Shown here one piece after another: positions 41,334 to 51,080 of a stretch of 64,000 nucleotides of DNA. Every line of letters starts with the position of its first letter. Positions within the stretch are counted from its first letter, which is position 1. A program made the position numbers and the translations under genes. This DNA comes from Pseudoalteromonas prydzensis (GTDB lineage: Bacteria > Pseudomonadota > Gammaproteobacteria > Enterobacterales > Alteromonadaceae): positions 1 to 64,000 of the forward strand of contig NZ_BDDT01000019.1 in NCBI RefSeq assembly GCF_001661495.1, given 5' to 3'. The notes beneath the pieces were generated by a model. It was given only the letters and a program-made list of their open reading frames with translations. It did not search any database and was not told where the DNA came from.

Positions 41334-42555
41334 TCGTAGGTTTAATACCAGTTGGGTTAATTGGTGCAGGGCTAAATTGCCCTGTTACGCTTTGATAAGG
41401 ACGCAAATCAAAAATAGGTAAAACGGCAAGTAAATGATCCATGATCTCTGCTTGCAGGTGCTCATACGATATCCAACGTTTGTCTTCACTAAAACAGTAA
41501 AACTCAATAGGTAAACCATGATTTAATGGTTGCAACTCACGCACCATCAAGGTCAGTGAAGTATTGATCTTACTATGTTGCTTTAAATACCCTTCAGCAT
41601 AACGACGGAACAACCCTAAGTTTGATACCGGATCAGGTAAGGTATTCATTTTAATATAGTCTTTCAGCGCGATAGTTTGGCCAATGGTTTTAGTAAGCTC
41701 ATCGTCCGCTAAACGAATACTGTTCATATCAATATTCAGTGAACGCTTAATACGACGCCCACCCGACTCTTGCATCCCGCGCCAGTTTTTAAACGAACCT
41801 GCTACCAGCATATAAGTTGGAATAGTCGTAATAGTGTTATCCCAGTTGCGTACTTTTACGGTGTTTAAGCCTAAATCAATCACCTCACCATCCGCGCCGT
41901 AATTATCTACTTGGATCCAGTCACCATAGGTCACTAAGCGGTTTGCAGCGATTTGAATGCTAGCAACAAAACCTAAAATAGTGTCTTTAAATACCAATAA
42001 GGTAACTGCGGCAATTGCACCAAAACCAGAGAGAATATAAGTGGGTGATTTTTCAAGTACAATACTGACTATCAAGATGGCACAAATCATGAAAGTGATT
42101 AGCTTAACAACTTGAATTAGACCTTGAATGGGCACTTCACGGGCAAACTCTAGCTGGTTATAAATACCTCCAGCAATACTGACGATACTACTAATAATAA
42201 AACCAACATGAATAATAAGCAGCGTTTGGCCAATCGTTTTAAATACCTCAGCGGCAAATTCACCAACGGGGTAAACGCTGTCAAACGTCGCCAAGAATAA
42301 TACACAACACAACATGCCAGCAAAACGGCGATTAAGCTTAGTCAGCATTGGTGCCAAAACACCGATTCGTTCGGGAGATAGTTTTGTCACCACTTTTTGA
42401 ATGCCTGGCAACATTAAGCGACGGGTAAATAAATACAGGACTAAGAGCGAGAACACCCCGATCGCGGTGGCGGTAAGGGAGCTAAACAACGCTGTATCAG
42501 GCATACCTTCAAACCAAGGTGTTACTAATTGCTGTAGACGAGTTTGTGTAGTCAC
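41296..42555 (-). CDS. MscS-family mechanosensitive channel, YbdG-like (GTG start)
   Basis: A 419-residue protein with about five N-terminal hydrophobic segments. The MscS pore and beta-domain include GFGAIAAVTLLVFKDTILGF, VASIQIAANRLVTYGDWIQV and GEVIDLGLNTVKVRNWDNTI, the YbdG/MscM version of the family. A long C-terminal cytosolic domain follows (GLPIEFYCFSEDKRW). It starts at GTG, whose bases overlap the stop of the acyltransferase gene upstream (GTGA), with a GGAG 11 nt before. Members release solutes on osmotic downshock. Confidence 0.9.
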   Translation of the reverse strand: MTTQTRLQQLVTPWFEGMPDTALFSSLTATAIGVFSLLVLYLFTRRLMLPGIQKVVTKLSPERIGVLAPMLTKLNRRFAGMLCCVLFLATFDSVYPVGEFAAEVFKTIGQTLLIIHVGFIISSIVSIAGGIYNQLEFAREVPIQGLIQVVKLITFMICAILIVSIVLEKSPTYILSGFGAIAAVTLLVFKDTILGFVASIQIAANRLVTYGDWIQVDNYGADGEVIDLGLNTVKVRNWDNTITTIPTYMLVAGSFKNWRGMQESGGRRIKRSLNIDMNSIRLADDELTKTIGQTIALKDYIKMNTLPDPVSNLGLFRRYAEGYLKQHSKINTSLTLMVRELQPLNHGLPIEFYCFSEDKRWISYEHLQAEIMDHLLAVLPIFDLRPYQSVTGQFSPAPINPTGIKPTIKVANNTGVDQD

Positions 42556-43475
42556 GGTTGTTCAATCTCCTTATTATTGATTATTACAGCGTCAAATGCC
42601 TGCTCGGCATACGCTGTAGCCAATTCACTATCTTTACTTAACCATAATTGGTTGATCGATTCTTGGAAACGCGCTCTAAACTGGCTATCTTGCTGGTAGT
42701 TACCCAATAATTCAGAGCTTACAGGCACTAAGCTAATATTAACGGTTACTTTATCTAAACGCCCGCGTAAAAAACTACCACAAATATGATTACTTTGCGC
42801 TTGGTACAATAGGGTTGTATTGAGAATGGCATCAAATTGATCGCCAAGTACTTCTAATGCAAATGCAACGCCGCCTGCTTTAGGTTTTAATAAATGCGTA
42901 AAGGGGCTTTGTTGTGCGTGATGCTTTGCTTTGGTAAACCGGGTGCCTTCAACAAAATTAATAATGGTGGTTGGGTGACTACGGAAATTACGGCAGCTAT
43001 GCTTAGTACGTGCAACATCAAGGCCTTTAAGTTCTGGATTTTTAGCAAGCTGAGCCTTACTCACTCGCTTCATAAATGGCATCCCCATAGCCCACGCACC
43101 AGAGCCAATAAGCGGCACATATTTAAGCTCATCTTTTAAAAAGAACTTAGGCGCGGGCAACACATCAATGGCACTAAGTACCACAATATCAAGCCAACTA
43201 AAATGATTTGATATCAGTAAGTACCAACCGAGTTTATTGACATCCCCATTAATAACTGTGGTGATTTCTGCGTTGCTTAACTTTAAACCGAGTCTGTTAC
43301 CACTACACCAACCTTGATAAGCACTATGCAGTAAGTTACTTACCCAAGCCATAGGCAATACTAGCTTTATTAACCCAAGTGCTAGCACAATGCAGCCCCA
43401 CAGTAACGTATTACTAAAAAGTACAACGCCTACAGTAAGGCCGTTTAGCCATTTCGGTATGATATTTTTTAGCAT
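42552..43475 (-). CDS. PlsC-type acyltransferase (YihG-like), second copy
   Basis: A 307-residue protein. An N-terminal membrane segment is followed by the H-x4-D motif in ISNHFSWLDIVVLSAIDVLP. The acceptor-binding motif is INFVEGTRFTKAKHHAQQSP, and LLKPKAGGVAFALEVLGDQF completes the set. The pattern matches lysophospholipid acyltransferases of the YihG/LCLAT group, which esterify the sn-2 position in the inner membrane. It is a paralog of the gene directly upstream and overlaps the MscS gene by 4 bp. Confidence 0.9.
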   Translation of the reverse strand: MLKNIIPKWLNGLTVGVVLFSNTLLWGCIVLALGLIKLVLPMAWVSNLLHSAYQGWCSGNRLGLKLSNAEITTVINGDVNKLGWYLLISNHFSWLDIVVLSAIDVLPAPKFFLKDELKYVPLIGSGAWAMGMPFMKRVSKAQLAKNPELKGLDVARTKHSCRNFRSHPTTIINFVEGTRFTKAKHHAQQSPFTHLLKPKAGGVAFALEVLGDQFDAILNTTLLYQAQSNHICGSFLRGRLDKVTVNISLVPVSSELLGNYQQDSQFRARFQESINQLWLSKDSELATAYAEQAFDAVIINNKEIEQP

Positions 43476-43494
43476 GTGTACTCACTGTTAAAAA

Positions 43495-44373
43495 TCACTT
43501 AGCTTGTTGCTCAAGTTTAACAAGTTGCTGCTCTTTCTCTTGCCATAAGCGATTTAATTCTGATTGGAAGCTTACTCTAAACTCTGAGTCGCCAGTGTAA
43601 TCGCCAATTAATTCTTCACTTACCGGTATAACCTCAACGTGTACGTTGATCTGCTTAACTCGACCACTGGCAAAATCAACAAAGGTGGGTATGCCATCAG
43701 GATACTGAATTGTTACGTTTACTACTTTAGATATTTGCTCCCCCATTGCTTGCATTACAAATGCAACACCACCGGCTTTTGGTTTCAACAAGTGTGGAAA
43801 CGGACTATTTTGACGCTGGTGCTTTGCCTCTGTAAAACGCGTACCTTCTACAAAGTTAACAATACTCACTGGCATTTCTTTAAATTTTTCGCAGGCTTTA
43901 CGCGTCGTTTCTAAATCTTTACCACGCAGTTTGGGGTTCTTTTTAAGCTGGCTTTTACTGGTGCGGGTCATAAACGGGAAATCTAGCGCCCACCACGCCA
44001 AGCCTAAAATTGGCACATAGAGTAGCTCTTTTTTTAAGAAGAAGTTTAAAAATGGGATACGGCGATTCAATAAACGCTGTAGTACCAAAATATCCACCCA
44101 GCTTTGATGGTTGGCAATAACCAAGTACCAGTCTTTTAACTTAACGTCCTCAAGACCGGTAACGTTTAATTGATACGGTGTAAAGACATTTTGATTTAAC
44201 GAGTTACAAGTCACCCACATAGTCGCACACTTTTTAGCCGCCCAACTCATGGCTTTTTGCAATGGTTTAATCGGCAGTAATTTAATTAAGCCACAAATAA
44301 AAATCGGGATAAACCAAATCACAGTATTTATGGTGTAGAAAAATATACTAAAAATACAACGGATCAAAGACAT
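43495..44373 (-). CDS. PlsC-type acyltransferase (YihG-like), first copy
   Basis: A 292-residue paralog of the next gene. It has an N-terminal hydrophobic stretch (CIFSIFFYTINTVIWFIPIF), the H-x4-D motif in IANHQSWVDILVLQRLLN, the acceptor motif NFVEGTRFTEAKHQRQNSPF and LLKPKAGGVAFVMQAMGEQI. It is the first gene of a three-gene set ending with an MscS channel. An acyltransferase pair next to a mechanosensitive channel suggests a membrane-adjustment role; that is inference. Confidence 0.9.
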   Translation of the reverse strand: MSLIRCIFSIFFYTINTVIWFIPIFICGLIKLLPIKPLQKAMSWAAKKCATMWVTCNSLNQNVFTPYQLNVTGLEDVKLKDWYLVIANHQSWVDILVLQRLLNRRIPFLNFFLKKELLYVPILGLAWWALDFPFMTRTSKSQLKKNPKLRGKDLETTRKACEKFKEMPVSIVNFVEGTRFTEAKHQRQNSPFPHLLKPKAGGVAFVMQAMGEQISKVVNVTIQYPDGIPTFVDFASGRVKQINVHVEVIPVSEELIGDYTGDSEFRVSFQSELNRLWQEKEQQLVKLEQQAK

Positions 44374-44436
44374 TACTACTTAATTCCTTTCATTAAAACT
44401 GTTCGGTGACGTATAACATATTATGCAGTATCGCAA

Positions 44437-46314
44437 TTAATCTTCAAAATAGGTATACCCTGCAAGGCCGGCATTTAGCTCCGCTAAATATTGCTGCTTA
44501 ACAGGTTCACTAATATCTAATTGTTGGACTGTGGTAGCAAAGTTCTCCGCAAAAATATCGCTATCATAATCAACAAACTTTAATACATCCTTAACGCTAT
44601 CACCCTTAATCGCATTAGTAAGCTGATAGCCTTGCTCGGTGAGTTCGACGTGCACAGAGTCAGTATCACCAAACAAGTTATGTAGGTCCCCCAATATCTC
44701 TTGGTACGCACCAACCATAAACATAGCAATGTGGTACTGCTGCCCAGGTACATATTGTGGAATAGGCAAACTGGTTTCAATCCCTGCCCCCTCAACATAT
44801 TCACGAATTTGACCGTCAGAATCACAGGTAATATCCTGAATAATGGCACGTTGTGTTAGCGGCTTGTCGAGATTTTCAATCGGCATTACCGGAAATAACT
44901 GCTGAATGCCCCAAACATCAGGCAATGATTGAAATAATGAAAAATTCACAAACAGTTTATCAGCTAATTTTTCGTTTAAGTCATCAAGCACTTCACGGTG
45001 CGCACGGGCATTGCTTAATGAAGCTCGAACACGATGCAAAATAGTAAAATAAAGCTGCTCTATTTTTGCCCACTCCAGCATGCTTACTAAACCATGTACG
45101 TATTGATCATGTGCTTCGCTAAATAAATGCATCGCATCGTGGTAAATTTCCAGTGCCATACGTGGGTTTAAACGCTGTAAACATTGCCACATCTCATCAA
45201 GTACTAAGGCACTATTTGGCGCAGGCGCACTTGGGTTACTGTGATTAGGTGCTTGTTCTACGTCAATAACATCAGTGATCAACACTGCGTGGTGCGCAGT
45301 GAGTGCACGACCTGATTCTGTAATAATCGCTGGATGCGATAGTTCATGCTGCTCACAGACTTCTGCAAACGCATTAACTACATTACGGGCATATTCTTCA
45401 ACCGTGTAATTCATCGAACAGGCACTACGTGAACCAGAACCTTCGTAATCAACACCTAAACCACCACCAACATCCACCGTATTAAGTGGCACACCTAATT
45501 GGCTTAATTCGGCAAAGTGACGTGAACATTCACGTAAAGCACGGTGAATATCACGAATATTGGCAATTTGCGAACCAATATGAAAATGCACCATTTGCAT
45601 TAAATGCAGCTTGTTATGTTGTTTAAGTACTTCAACGGCAGTTAACACTTGCCCAGCCGTTAAGCCAAATTTACCTTTTTCGCCACCGGTATTTTGCCAC
45701 TTGCCTTTGCCCACTGAATTTAAACGGATACGAATACCAATAGCGGGTTCTATGCCTAAATCTTCAATTTCAGCTAATAAGGTTGTTAATTCGGAGAGTT
45801 TTTCAACCACAATTTTTACTTTGTGACCCATTGCTTGGCCAATGCAAGCTAAACGTAAAAACTCACTGTCTTTATAGCCATTACACACAATCGTGATCGG
45901 TTGCTTCGCGACACCCAAAATTGCCATTAATTCAGGTTTAGAGCCAGCCTCCAAGCCAACTAAACCACTCGGGTGTGCTAATAGTTTGCTGACCACGGAA
46001 CGTTGTTGGTTTACTTTAATCGGGTATACACAAGTATATTGCCCTTGATAAGCACGCGCATTACGGGCACTACTAAATGCACTGGTGAGTGTATCAACCC
46101 GATTTTGCAAAATATCGGTAAAACGCACTAATACAGGTAGCGTTAATCCTTGTTTTTTGAACTGCTCAGTCAACTCGGTTAATGAAATAGCGGCTTTAGT
46201 TTGATCACCATCCGGATAGGCAACAAGCTCACCTTGGCTATTGATATCAAAGTAACCATCGCTCCAATGTGCGACGTTATATGTAGAGCGTGCTGTATCT
46301 AAACCCCAGGTCAT
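44437..46314 (-). CDS. speA: Biosynthetic arginine decarboxylase
   Basis: A 625-residue PLP enzyme of the alanine-racemase-fold type. The Schiff-base Lys lies in TCVYPIKVNQQRSVV (about residue 101), the phosphate-binding glycines in VDVGGGLGVDYEGSGSRS, and the catalytic Cys in ITCDSDGQIREYVEG. It converts arginine to agmatine, the first step of the agmatine route to putrescine. It is divergent from speE with about 200 bp between them, so the two may share control. The length fits the family (about 630). Confidence 0.96.
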   Translation of the reverse strand: MTWGLDTARSTYNVAHWSDGYFDINSQGELVAYPDGDQTKAAISLTELTEQFKKQGLTLPVLVRFTDILQNRVDTLTSAFSSARNARAYQGQYTCVYPIKVNQQRSVVSKLLAHPSGLVGLEAGSKPELMAILGVAKQPITIVCNGYKDSEFLRLACIGQAMGHKVKIVVEKLSELTTLLAEIEDLGIEPAIGIRIRLNSVGKGKWQNTGGEKGKFGLTAGQVLTAVEVLKQHNKLHLMQMVHFHIGSQIANIRDIHRALRECSRHFAELSQLGVPLNTVDVGGGLGVDYEGSGSRSACSMNYTVEEYARNVVNAFAEVCEQHELSHPAIITESGRALTAHHAVLITDVIDVEQAPNHSNPSAPAPNSALVLDEMWQCLQRLNPRMALEIYHDAMHLFSEAHDQYVHGLVSMLEWAKIEQLYFTILHRVRASLSNARAHREVLDDLNEKLADKLFVNFSLFQSLPDVWGIQQLFPVMPIENLDKPLTQRAIIQDITCDSDGQIREYVEGAGIETSLPIPQYVPGQQYHIAMFMVGAYQEILGDLHNLFGDTDSVHVELTEQGYQLTNAIKGDSVKDVLKFVDYDSDIFAENFATTVQQLDISEPVKQQYLAELNAGLAGYTYFED

Positions 46315-46515
46315 GGCAAATTCTTCTATAGTTAACTGTTTGGCGGAATCACGTATTTTAATACGTCATAACTCCCTACGCTAACAAAAAATGACCTTTA
46401 AACCAAAGCAAGGATAAAATATTCGCTATACTGGTTAAAATTTCATTGAGCAAAACGCCAAGCACTGGCAGAATTGCCCCTTTTTCATACTCAACTCAAA
46501 AGTGTAACTAGCGAC

Positions 46516-47379
46516 ATGGCAAATTTAGATCAAAGTAAATGGTTTACCGAAATCAGTGAACGTGACGGCAGCGCGTTTTCTCTGCGCATCAACAAAAAGT
46601 TAGAAGAGCAGCAATCACCTTTTCAAAAGGTTGAAATGTATGAAACAACTGACTTTGGCAACCTAATGATTATTGACGGTTGTACTATGGTAAGTAGCCG
46701 CGAGAACTTTTTTTACCATGAAATGATCAGCCACCCTGCTTTACTTGCTCACCCAAACCCAAAAAATATAGTGATTATCGGCGGTGGTGATTGCGGTACT
46801 TTACGTGAAGTACTTAAGCATCCTGGCGTTGAGTCTGTTACCCAAATCGATATCGATGAAGTAGTAACACAAATGTCGTTAAAATATTTCCCTGAATTAT
46901 GTGAAGCAAACCAAGATCCACGCGCTACAGTAATGTTTGACGATGGTATTAAATACATGCGTGAACTGGCTGCTGATTCAATTGATGTAGTGATTGTTGA
47001 TGGCACCGATCCAGTAGGCCCAGGTGAAGGTTTATTCAACCATGCATTTTACACTAGCTGCTTAAATGCCCTTCGCACTGGCGGCATTATGGTACAGCAA
47101 AGTGAATCGCCACTTATGCACATGCCATTATTAGTAGAAATGCGCGATGCAATGACAGACGTTGGCTTTAAAGACTTACAAACTCTGCCATTCCCACAGC
47201 CGATTTACCCAAGTGGTTTATGGTCAGTGACACTCGCGCGTAAAGATGAACCTTTCGCAGGCTTTAGAGAAGATGCTGCCGCAGAGCTTGCCCAAGGTAC
47301 TGAATACTATAACAGCGGTATTCATCACGGCGCACTGGCAACTCCTAATTATATGAAGCGTGCTTTTGCTAAACAGTAA
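46516..47379 (+). CDS. speE: Spermidine synthase (polyamine aminopropyltransferase)
   Basis: A 287-residue protein: YETTDFGNLMIIDGCTMVSS, the nucleotide-binding IIGGGDCGTLREVLKHPGVE, DIDEVVTQMSLKYFPE, and the catalytic Asp in VIVDGTDPVGPGEGLFN. It transfers an aminopropyl group from decarboxylated S-adenosylmethionine to putrescine. The ATG at 46516 gives the usual length; an upstream TTG at 46474 would add 14 residues without support. No speD or agmatinase gene is in the window, so those steps are encoded elsewhere. Confidence 0.95.
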   Translation: MANLDQSKWFTEISERDGSAFSLRINKKLEEQQSPFQKVEMYETTDFGNLMIIDGCTMVSSRENFFYHEMISHPALLAHPNPKNIVIIGGGDCGTLREVLKHPGVESVTQIDIDEVVTQMSLKYFPELCEANQDPRATVMFDDGIKYMRELAADSIDVVIVDGTDPVGPGEGLFNHAFYTSCLNALRTGGIMVQQSESPLMHMPLLVEMRDAMTDVGFKDLQTLPFPQPIYPSGLWSVTLARKDEPFAGFREDAAAELAQGTEYYNSGIHHGALATPNYMKRAFAKQ

Positions 47380-47401
47380 ACTTTGTATATTTGATTGATC
47401 T

Positions 47402-47429
47402 AAAAAAGGGTTCATGCGAACCCTTTTTT
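47402..47429 (+). terminator. Bidirectional terminator between speE and the chemoreceptor gene
   Basis: AAAAAAGGGTT and AACCCTTTTTT flank a short loop (CATGCG). The symmetrical A/T runs let it work on both strands, 23 bp after the speE stop and 31 bp before the convergent gene end. Confidence 0.92.
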
Positions 47430-47459
47430 ATTGCCTGTCACTGTATGTGCTGCTTTGGG

Positions 47460-49061
47460 CTAAACTTTAAAACGTTGTACCAACCGATTCAGCTCATCGG
47501 TTAATTGATTCATTCTTACAGCCACTTCCTCGGTGGAACGCGCAAGTTCGCCACCTTGCATAGTTTGGTCATTTAAGGACGATAAATTATGGCTAATTTC
47601 TTCAGCAACCGCAGTTTGCTCATCGGTTGCTTGCGCTGTTTGCATCGCCATATCATTCACTTTTATTGATGATTGCTGCATAGCATTTAGCACATCATTA
47701 GTTTGTGTAAATGAGCTTACCGCTTCATCAGCGAAGCGCTTACCACCATTAATTGCCGTTAACGACTGTTCTACGCTATTGGCAAATTGTTCCACCATTT
47801 TTTGTATATCATTAGTACTTTCTTGGGTGCGAGTTGCCAAAGTCCGGACTTCATCAGCCACCACCGCAAAGCCTCGACCTTGCTCTCCCGCTCTTGCAGC
47901 TTCAATAGCAGCGTTCAACGCAAGTAAATTAGTTTGCTCTGCAATTGCACGGATCACCTCGAGTACTTTGGCGATATTATCAGAGCTTTGCTGTAGCTCG
48001 GTTGATTTATTACTCGCGTGTTCCATGTTGTCAGATAACGCGACTATTTTATCACTCGAATTAGCCACCGCCGTCAACCCCTGTTTAGCTAGTTGTTGTG
48101 AATTATCGGCTTCTTTAGATGACTGCTGCGCCACATTAGCGACTTCGCGACTAGCGACACTCATTTCATGCACCGCACTGACGATAGACTCAGATGCTTG
48201 GCTGAGCTTTTGGTTGATCTGATTATTTTGATTAGCAAACTGATTGAGATCAACACCTAAGTGATTTAGCTCTTTTGCCTGCTCTAAAATATCTCGTATA
48301 AGCTGTTGTAGGTTATCTAAAAAACGATTAAATGCCGTGGCTAACTCAGTAAACTCATCCTTGCTTTTCACTGCTATTCGCCCGGTTAAATCGCCATCAC
48401 CTGAGGCGATATCATTGATTCGCGCAGTCACATAATTCATTTGCTTCGTTAATTGCCGCGGAATGCTATAACTAAACCAACCAGAGATAGCTAACAACAC
48501 TACTACCATAATCAATAAAAATCCTTTGGTGGTGGTGATTTTTTCAAGCAGTTTTTGCTTTTCGTTTTTAGATGTTAGTTCGGCTTGCTCACCGGCTTTA
48601 TCTAAAATGTCACGTAGTGCCGCGAATTCTGTATCAGCTTGAAGGCTCTTTTGCTGATTTTGTGGATCATTAATATATGCATTTGATGCCGACAGCCAGT
48701 TATCAAAAGCGCGGTTAAAATTTGTAAATTGCGCTGTAACTTCTGGATAAGCTGATAAATACTGTAAATACAGCTTAAATCTTTCAGCCACTTGCTCGGC
48801 ATTTTCTTGATGTTCTTGTCGCTCTTCTTTACTGCCTATTTTATTAGTAACTAGATGTAACTCTGCTACTTTGGCTTGATAGAGATCGCGATCGCCATTA
48901 ACGACTACTGAAATTGCATTTAGAAACCGCTCAGATTGTGCATCTAAAGCCGCTTTTTGTAGATTAATTAAATATGTGTAACCTGTGATCAGCACAATTA
49001 TTGCAACCCCAAGTAGTACAATTGGAACGGAGCTTTTAATACGAATACTCTGTAATTTCAT
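47460..49061 (-). CDS. Methyl-accepting chemotaxis protein
   Basis: A 533-residue transducer. The first membrane helix is about 13-31, followed by a periplasmic, mainly helical sensor (about 32-178) of the four-helix-bundle kind. The second helix is GFLLIMVVVLLAISGWFSYS. The HAMP domain contains DIASGDGDLTGRIAVKSKDE. The signalling domain has its hairpin at EQTNLLALNAAIEAARAGEQ, then GRGFAVVADEVRTLATRTQE. There is no CheR/CheB-tethering pentapeptide at the C-terminus. It lies 70 bp downstream of the outer-membrane barrel gene on the same strand. The ligand is unknown. Confidence 0.95.
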   Translation of the reverse strand: MKLQSIRIKSSVPIVLLGVAIIVLITGYTYLINLQKAALDAQSERFLNAISVVVNGDRDLYQAKVAELHLVTNKIGSKEERQEHQENAEQVAERFKLYLQYLSAYPEVTAQFTNFNRAFDNWLSASNAYINDPQNQQKSLQADTEFAALRDILDKAGEQAELTSKNEKQKLLEKITTTKGFLLIMVVVLLAISGWFSYSIPRQLTKQMNYVTARINDIASGDGDLTGRIAVKSKDEFTELATAFNRFLDNLQQLIRDILEQAKELNHLGVDLNQFANQNNQINQKLSQASESIVSAVHEMSVASREVANVAQQSSKEADNSQQLAKQGLTAVANSSDKIVALSDNMEHASNKSTELQQSSDNIAKVLEVIRAIAEQTNLLALNAAIEAARAGEQGRGFAVVADEVRTLATRTQESTNDIQKMVEQFANSVEQSLTAINGGKRFADEAVSSFTQTNDVLNAMQQSSIKVNDMAMQTAQATDEQTAVAEEISHNLSSLNDQTMQGGELARSTEEVAVRMNQLTDELNRLVQRFKV

Positions 49062-49131
49062 GCCTCACCTTTACCTAAAAATTCAGTATCAATCGATATT
49101 TGAAGGTAGTTCAAATGCAAAAAAATTACCA

Positions 49132-50355
49132 TTAATAGCGCCACTGCACATTTAAGCTCAGCTGCTGTTGCGATAACTTTTTAGCAACCCCCATCGCCTC
49201 ACGATTATCGGCCTGACTATGTAACGCAGAACCTTCAATGCCCAATTGCCATTGCGGGGTTAATTGATAGCGCCAAGTTGCAGTTATACCTTCACCATGA
49301 CTAGCGTTTGGATCAAACGCCCAATCATCATGATCAGTTACCTCAAAAAAATCATACCGTACAGAGAACCGGTGTTTTTCGGTTTTATGGCTAAGTAACG
49401 CAAAATGGCTGTAAAAATCATTGTTAACACCACGATTTTTGCCCATTGCCGTTTTACCAGACATAGCTTGCACTATTAAGCGGGTTTGAGCTGTAAATTT
49501 ATAAAGCCAAGCTGCACTGGCAAAGCGCGTATCCCATGCATATTGACCTGTAGCATAATTAAGTGCAGTCGGATCGCCATTATTATCAAAATAATAAAAG
49601 CGAAATTGTGATTTTTTTAAGTAATCCCAATGCATTCCCAAGTAATAACCAAACCGTCCATCAACCTCTTCAAAGGGCAAAACCTGATTTGCTTGATGCT
49701 GTAATTGTGGTGTATTGAAAGATGCAATCGGTGCAAAAGCGATACTCTCATTGAGAGTCGTTTGACGGTCATGTAATGCAAATCCACGCCATGAAAGTAA
49801 CGTTCCAGCCGGATCATTGCCTTTAAAACTCGCGCCCACAAAGCTAAAGCTATGGGCACTATTAAAGCTTCGACCAGGGCGCTTAATGGTTGCCTCTACG
49901 CCTAAGGTACGTATTTCTTCGCCTACCCATGAGTTTATTGCAGAGTTAGTATAATTATAAGGCGAGAGCCAACCTATATCGGGGTTTTCTAATGACAACT
50001 GCGGGTAAAAAGCACCAACGCGTACATGCCATTTATAATTACTTGCTGTGAGTGGTTGATACTGGAAATAAGCTTGGCTAAAACCTAACGTCGCCTGCGG
50101 ATCTTGGTAGGTATTAATAACCCCATGTGCCGACCAACTGGTACTTAAATCGACTCTGAAATCAAGCAAACCTTGGGAGAGCACAATACCATCATTATCA
50201 GTGTCATACCGGTACAGTCCAATTCCACCTTGCTGCCAACTCAATTGTGGATCACCTTTTACTGCACTCAACTGTAGTAAACCTTTAACCTGTGCAACCG
50301 CATTTAAACTGAACGCTAATCCCAGCAGATTAAAAGCCAAAATGGTTTTATTCAT
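49132..50355 (-). CDS. Outer-membrane beta-barrel protein, porin-like
   Basis: About 407 residues. The signal peptide (LAFNLLGLAFSLNAVAQ) is followed by alternating strands rich in Tyr, Trp and Phe (DFRVDLSTSWSAHGVINTYQ, YFQYQPLTASNYKWHVRVGA) and a C-terminal strand QQLSLNVQWRY. No named family is assigned. The ATG at 50355 overlaps the end of the cupredoxin-like gene by 8 bp (ATGAATAA), so translation is coupled to that gene; upstream in-frame ATGs lie inside it. It probably works with the secreted cupredoxin-like partner. Confidence 0.8.
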   Translation of the reverse strand: MNKTILAFNLLGLAFSLNAVAQVKGLLQLSAVKGDPQLSWQQGGIGLYRYDTDNDGIVLSQGLLDFRVDLSTSWSAHGVINTYQDPQATLGFSQAYFQYQPLTASNYKWHVRVGAFYPQLSLENPDIGWLSPYNYTNSAINSWVGEEIRTLGVEATIKRPGRSFNSAHSFSFVGASFKGNDPAGTLLSWRGFALHDRQTTLNESIAFAPIASFNTPQLQHQANQVLPFEEVDGRFGYYLGMHWDYLKKSQFRFYYFDNNGDPTALNYATGQYAWDTRFASAAWLYKFTAQTRLIVQAMSGKTAMGKNRGVNNDFYSHFALLSHKTEKHRFSVRYDFFEVTDHDDWAFDPNASHGEGITATWRYQLTPQWQLGIEGSALHSQADNREAMGVAKKLSQQQLSLNVQWRY

Positions 50356-50977
50356 AGTCATCAAATTCATCAACACCAATCGTAATACGAGGAACGATAG
50401 ATTGTCCTATTTGATAGACAATCGCTGCGCTGCTTAGGGTGATAGTTTTGCTCTCTGTTTGACTAATATCACTGAATCCTTCATGCCATACATTAAACTT
50501 AAACTCGCCGTGATCTGGAGTCAGTTCAATTTGCCCTTGGTTATTGGTAACGCCATAAAATGGACTATCAACCACCACAATATAACCCAACATCCAATCA
50601 TGAATATTACAACCTAGCTCAACGACCCCAGTTTGCTCAAAGCGGATCGGGGCTTGCGGTTGTTCACGATACAGCTTTAATTCAAATGATTTGGCGCTTG
50701 AAAAAGAGTAAACGTGATGCATGATAGAATCCGCATTGGGAAACTCAACCTGTGCATTTTGCGGTACCACTAAAATATGAGGAGTAAACTGCCGCTCTTT
50801 TTGCGTCATGGTAAATGGCGAGTCCGTTGGCAATGCTTGTAGAGTATTATCTGTTGCAGTTAGCCATACCACCGCATTCGCAAGCGGCTGCTGGTTTTGA
50901 TCATTAATGGTGATGGTTACAGCATGACTTTTATTCATCATAAAAATAAATAAAGTAGCGATAAATAGTTTGCTCAT
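50348..50977 (-). CDS. Cupredoxin-like periplasmic protein ('methylamine utilization protein' type)
   Basis: A 209-residue protein with a signal peptide (about 1-19, cut after SHA). A cupredoxin fold holds a probable type-1 copper site: a His in SIMHHVYSFS, then Cys, His and Met in ELGCNIHDWMLGY. That is the His-Cys-His-Met set of plastocyanin-like domains. After it comes a beta-sandwich segment (VTNNQGQIELTPDHGEFKFN) like a carboxypeptidase-regulatory domain. It is often annotated as methylamine utilization protein, though no mau genes are here. It is the first gene of a set with the barrel and the chemoreceptor. Confidence 0.82.
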   Translation of the reverse strand: MSKLFIATLFIFMMNKSHAVTITINDQNQQPLANAVVWLTATDNTLQALPTDSPFTMTQKERQFTPHILVVPQNAQVEFPNADSIMHHVYSFSSAKSFELKLYREQPQAPIRFEQTGVVELGCNIHDWMLGYIVVVDSPFYGVTNNQGQIELTPDHGEFKFNVWHEGFSDISQTESKTITLSSAAIVYQIGQSIVPRITIGVDEFDDYE

Positions 50978-51080
50978 CTGGATGTCTTATTATTTGACTT
51001 TATTCATTATAGACCGATTCAATTAATACTTTGTTAATTTTATTTTTCATATTTAGCTAAAACTTTGCCAACTAATAAAT

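Noticed and set aside
50348..50977. A methylamine dehydrogenase pathway
   Set aside because: Only the cupredoxin-like protein carries that name by family; no mau subunits or tryptophylquinone maturation genes are present.
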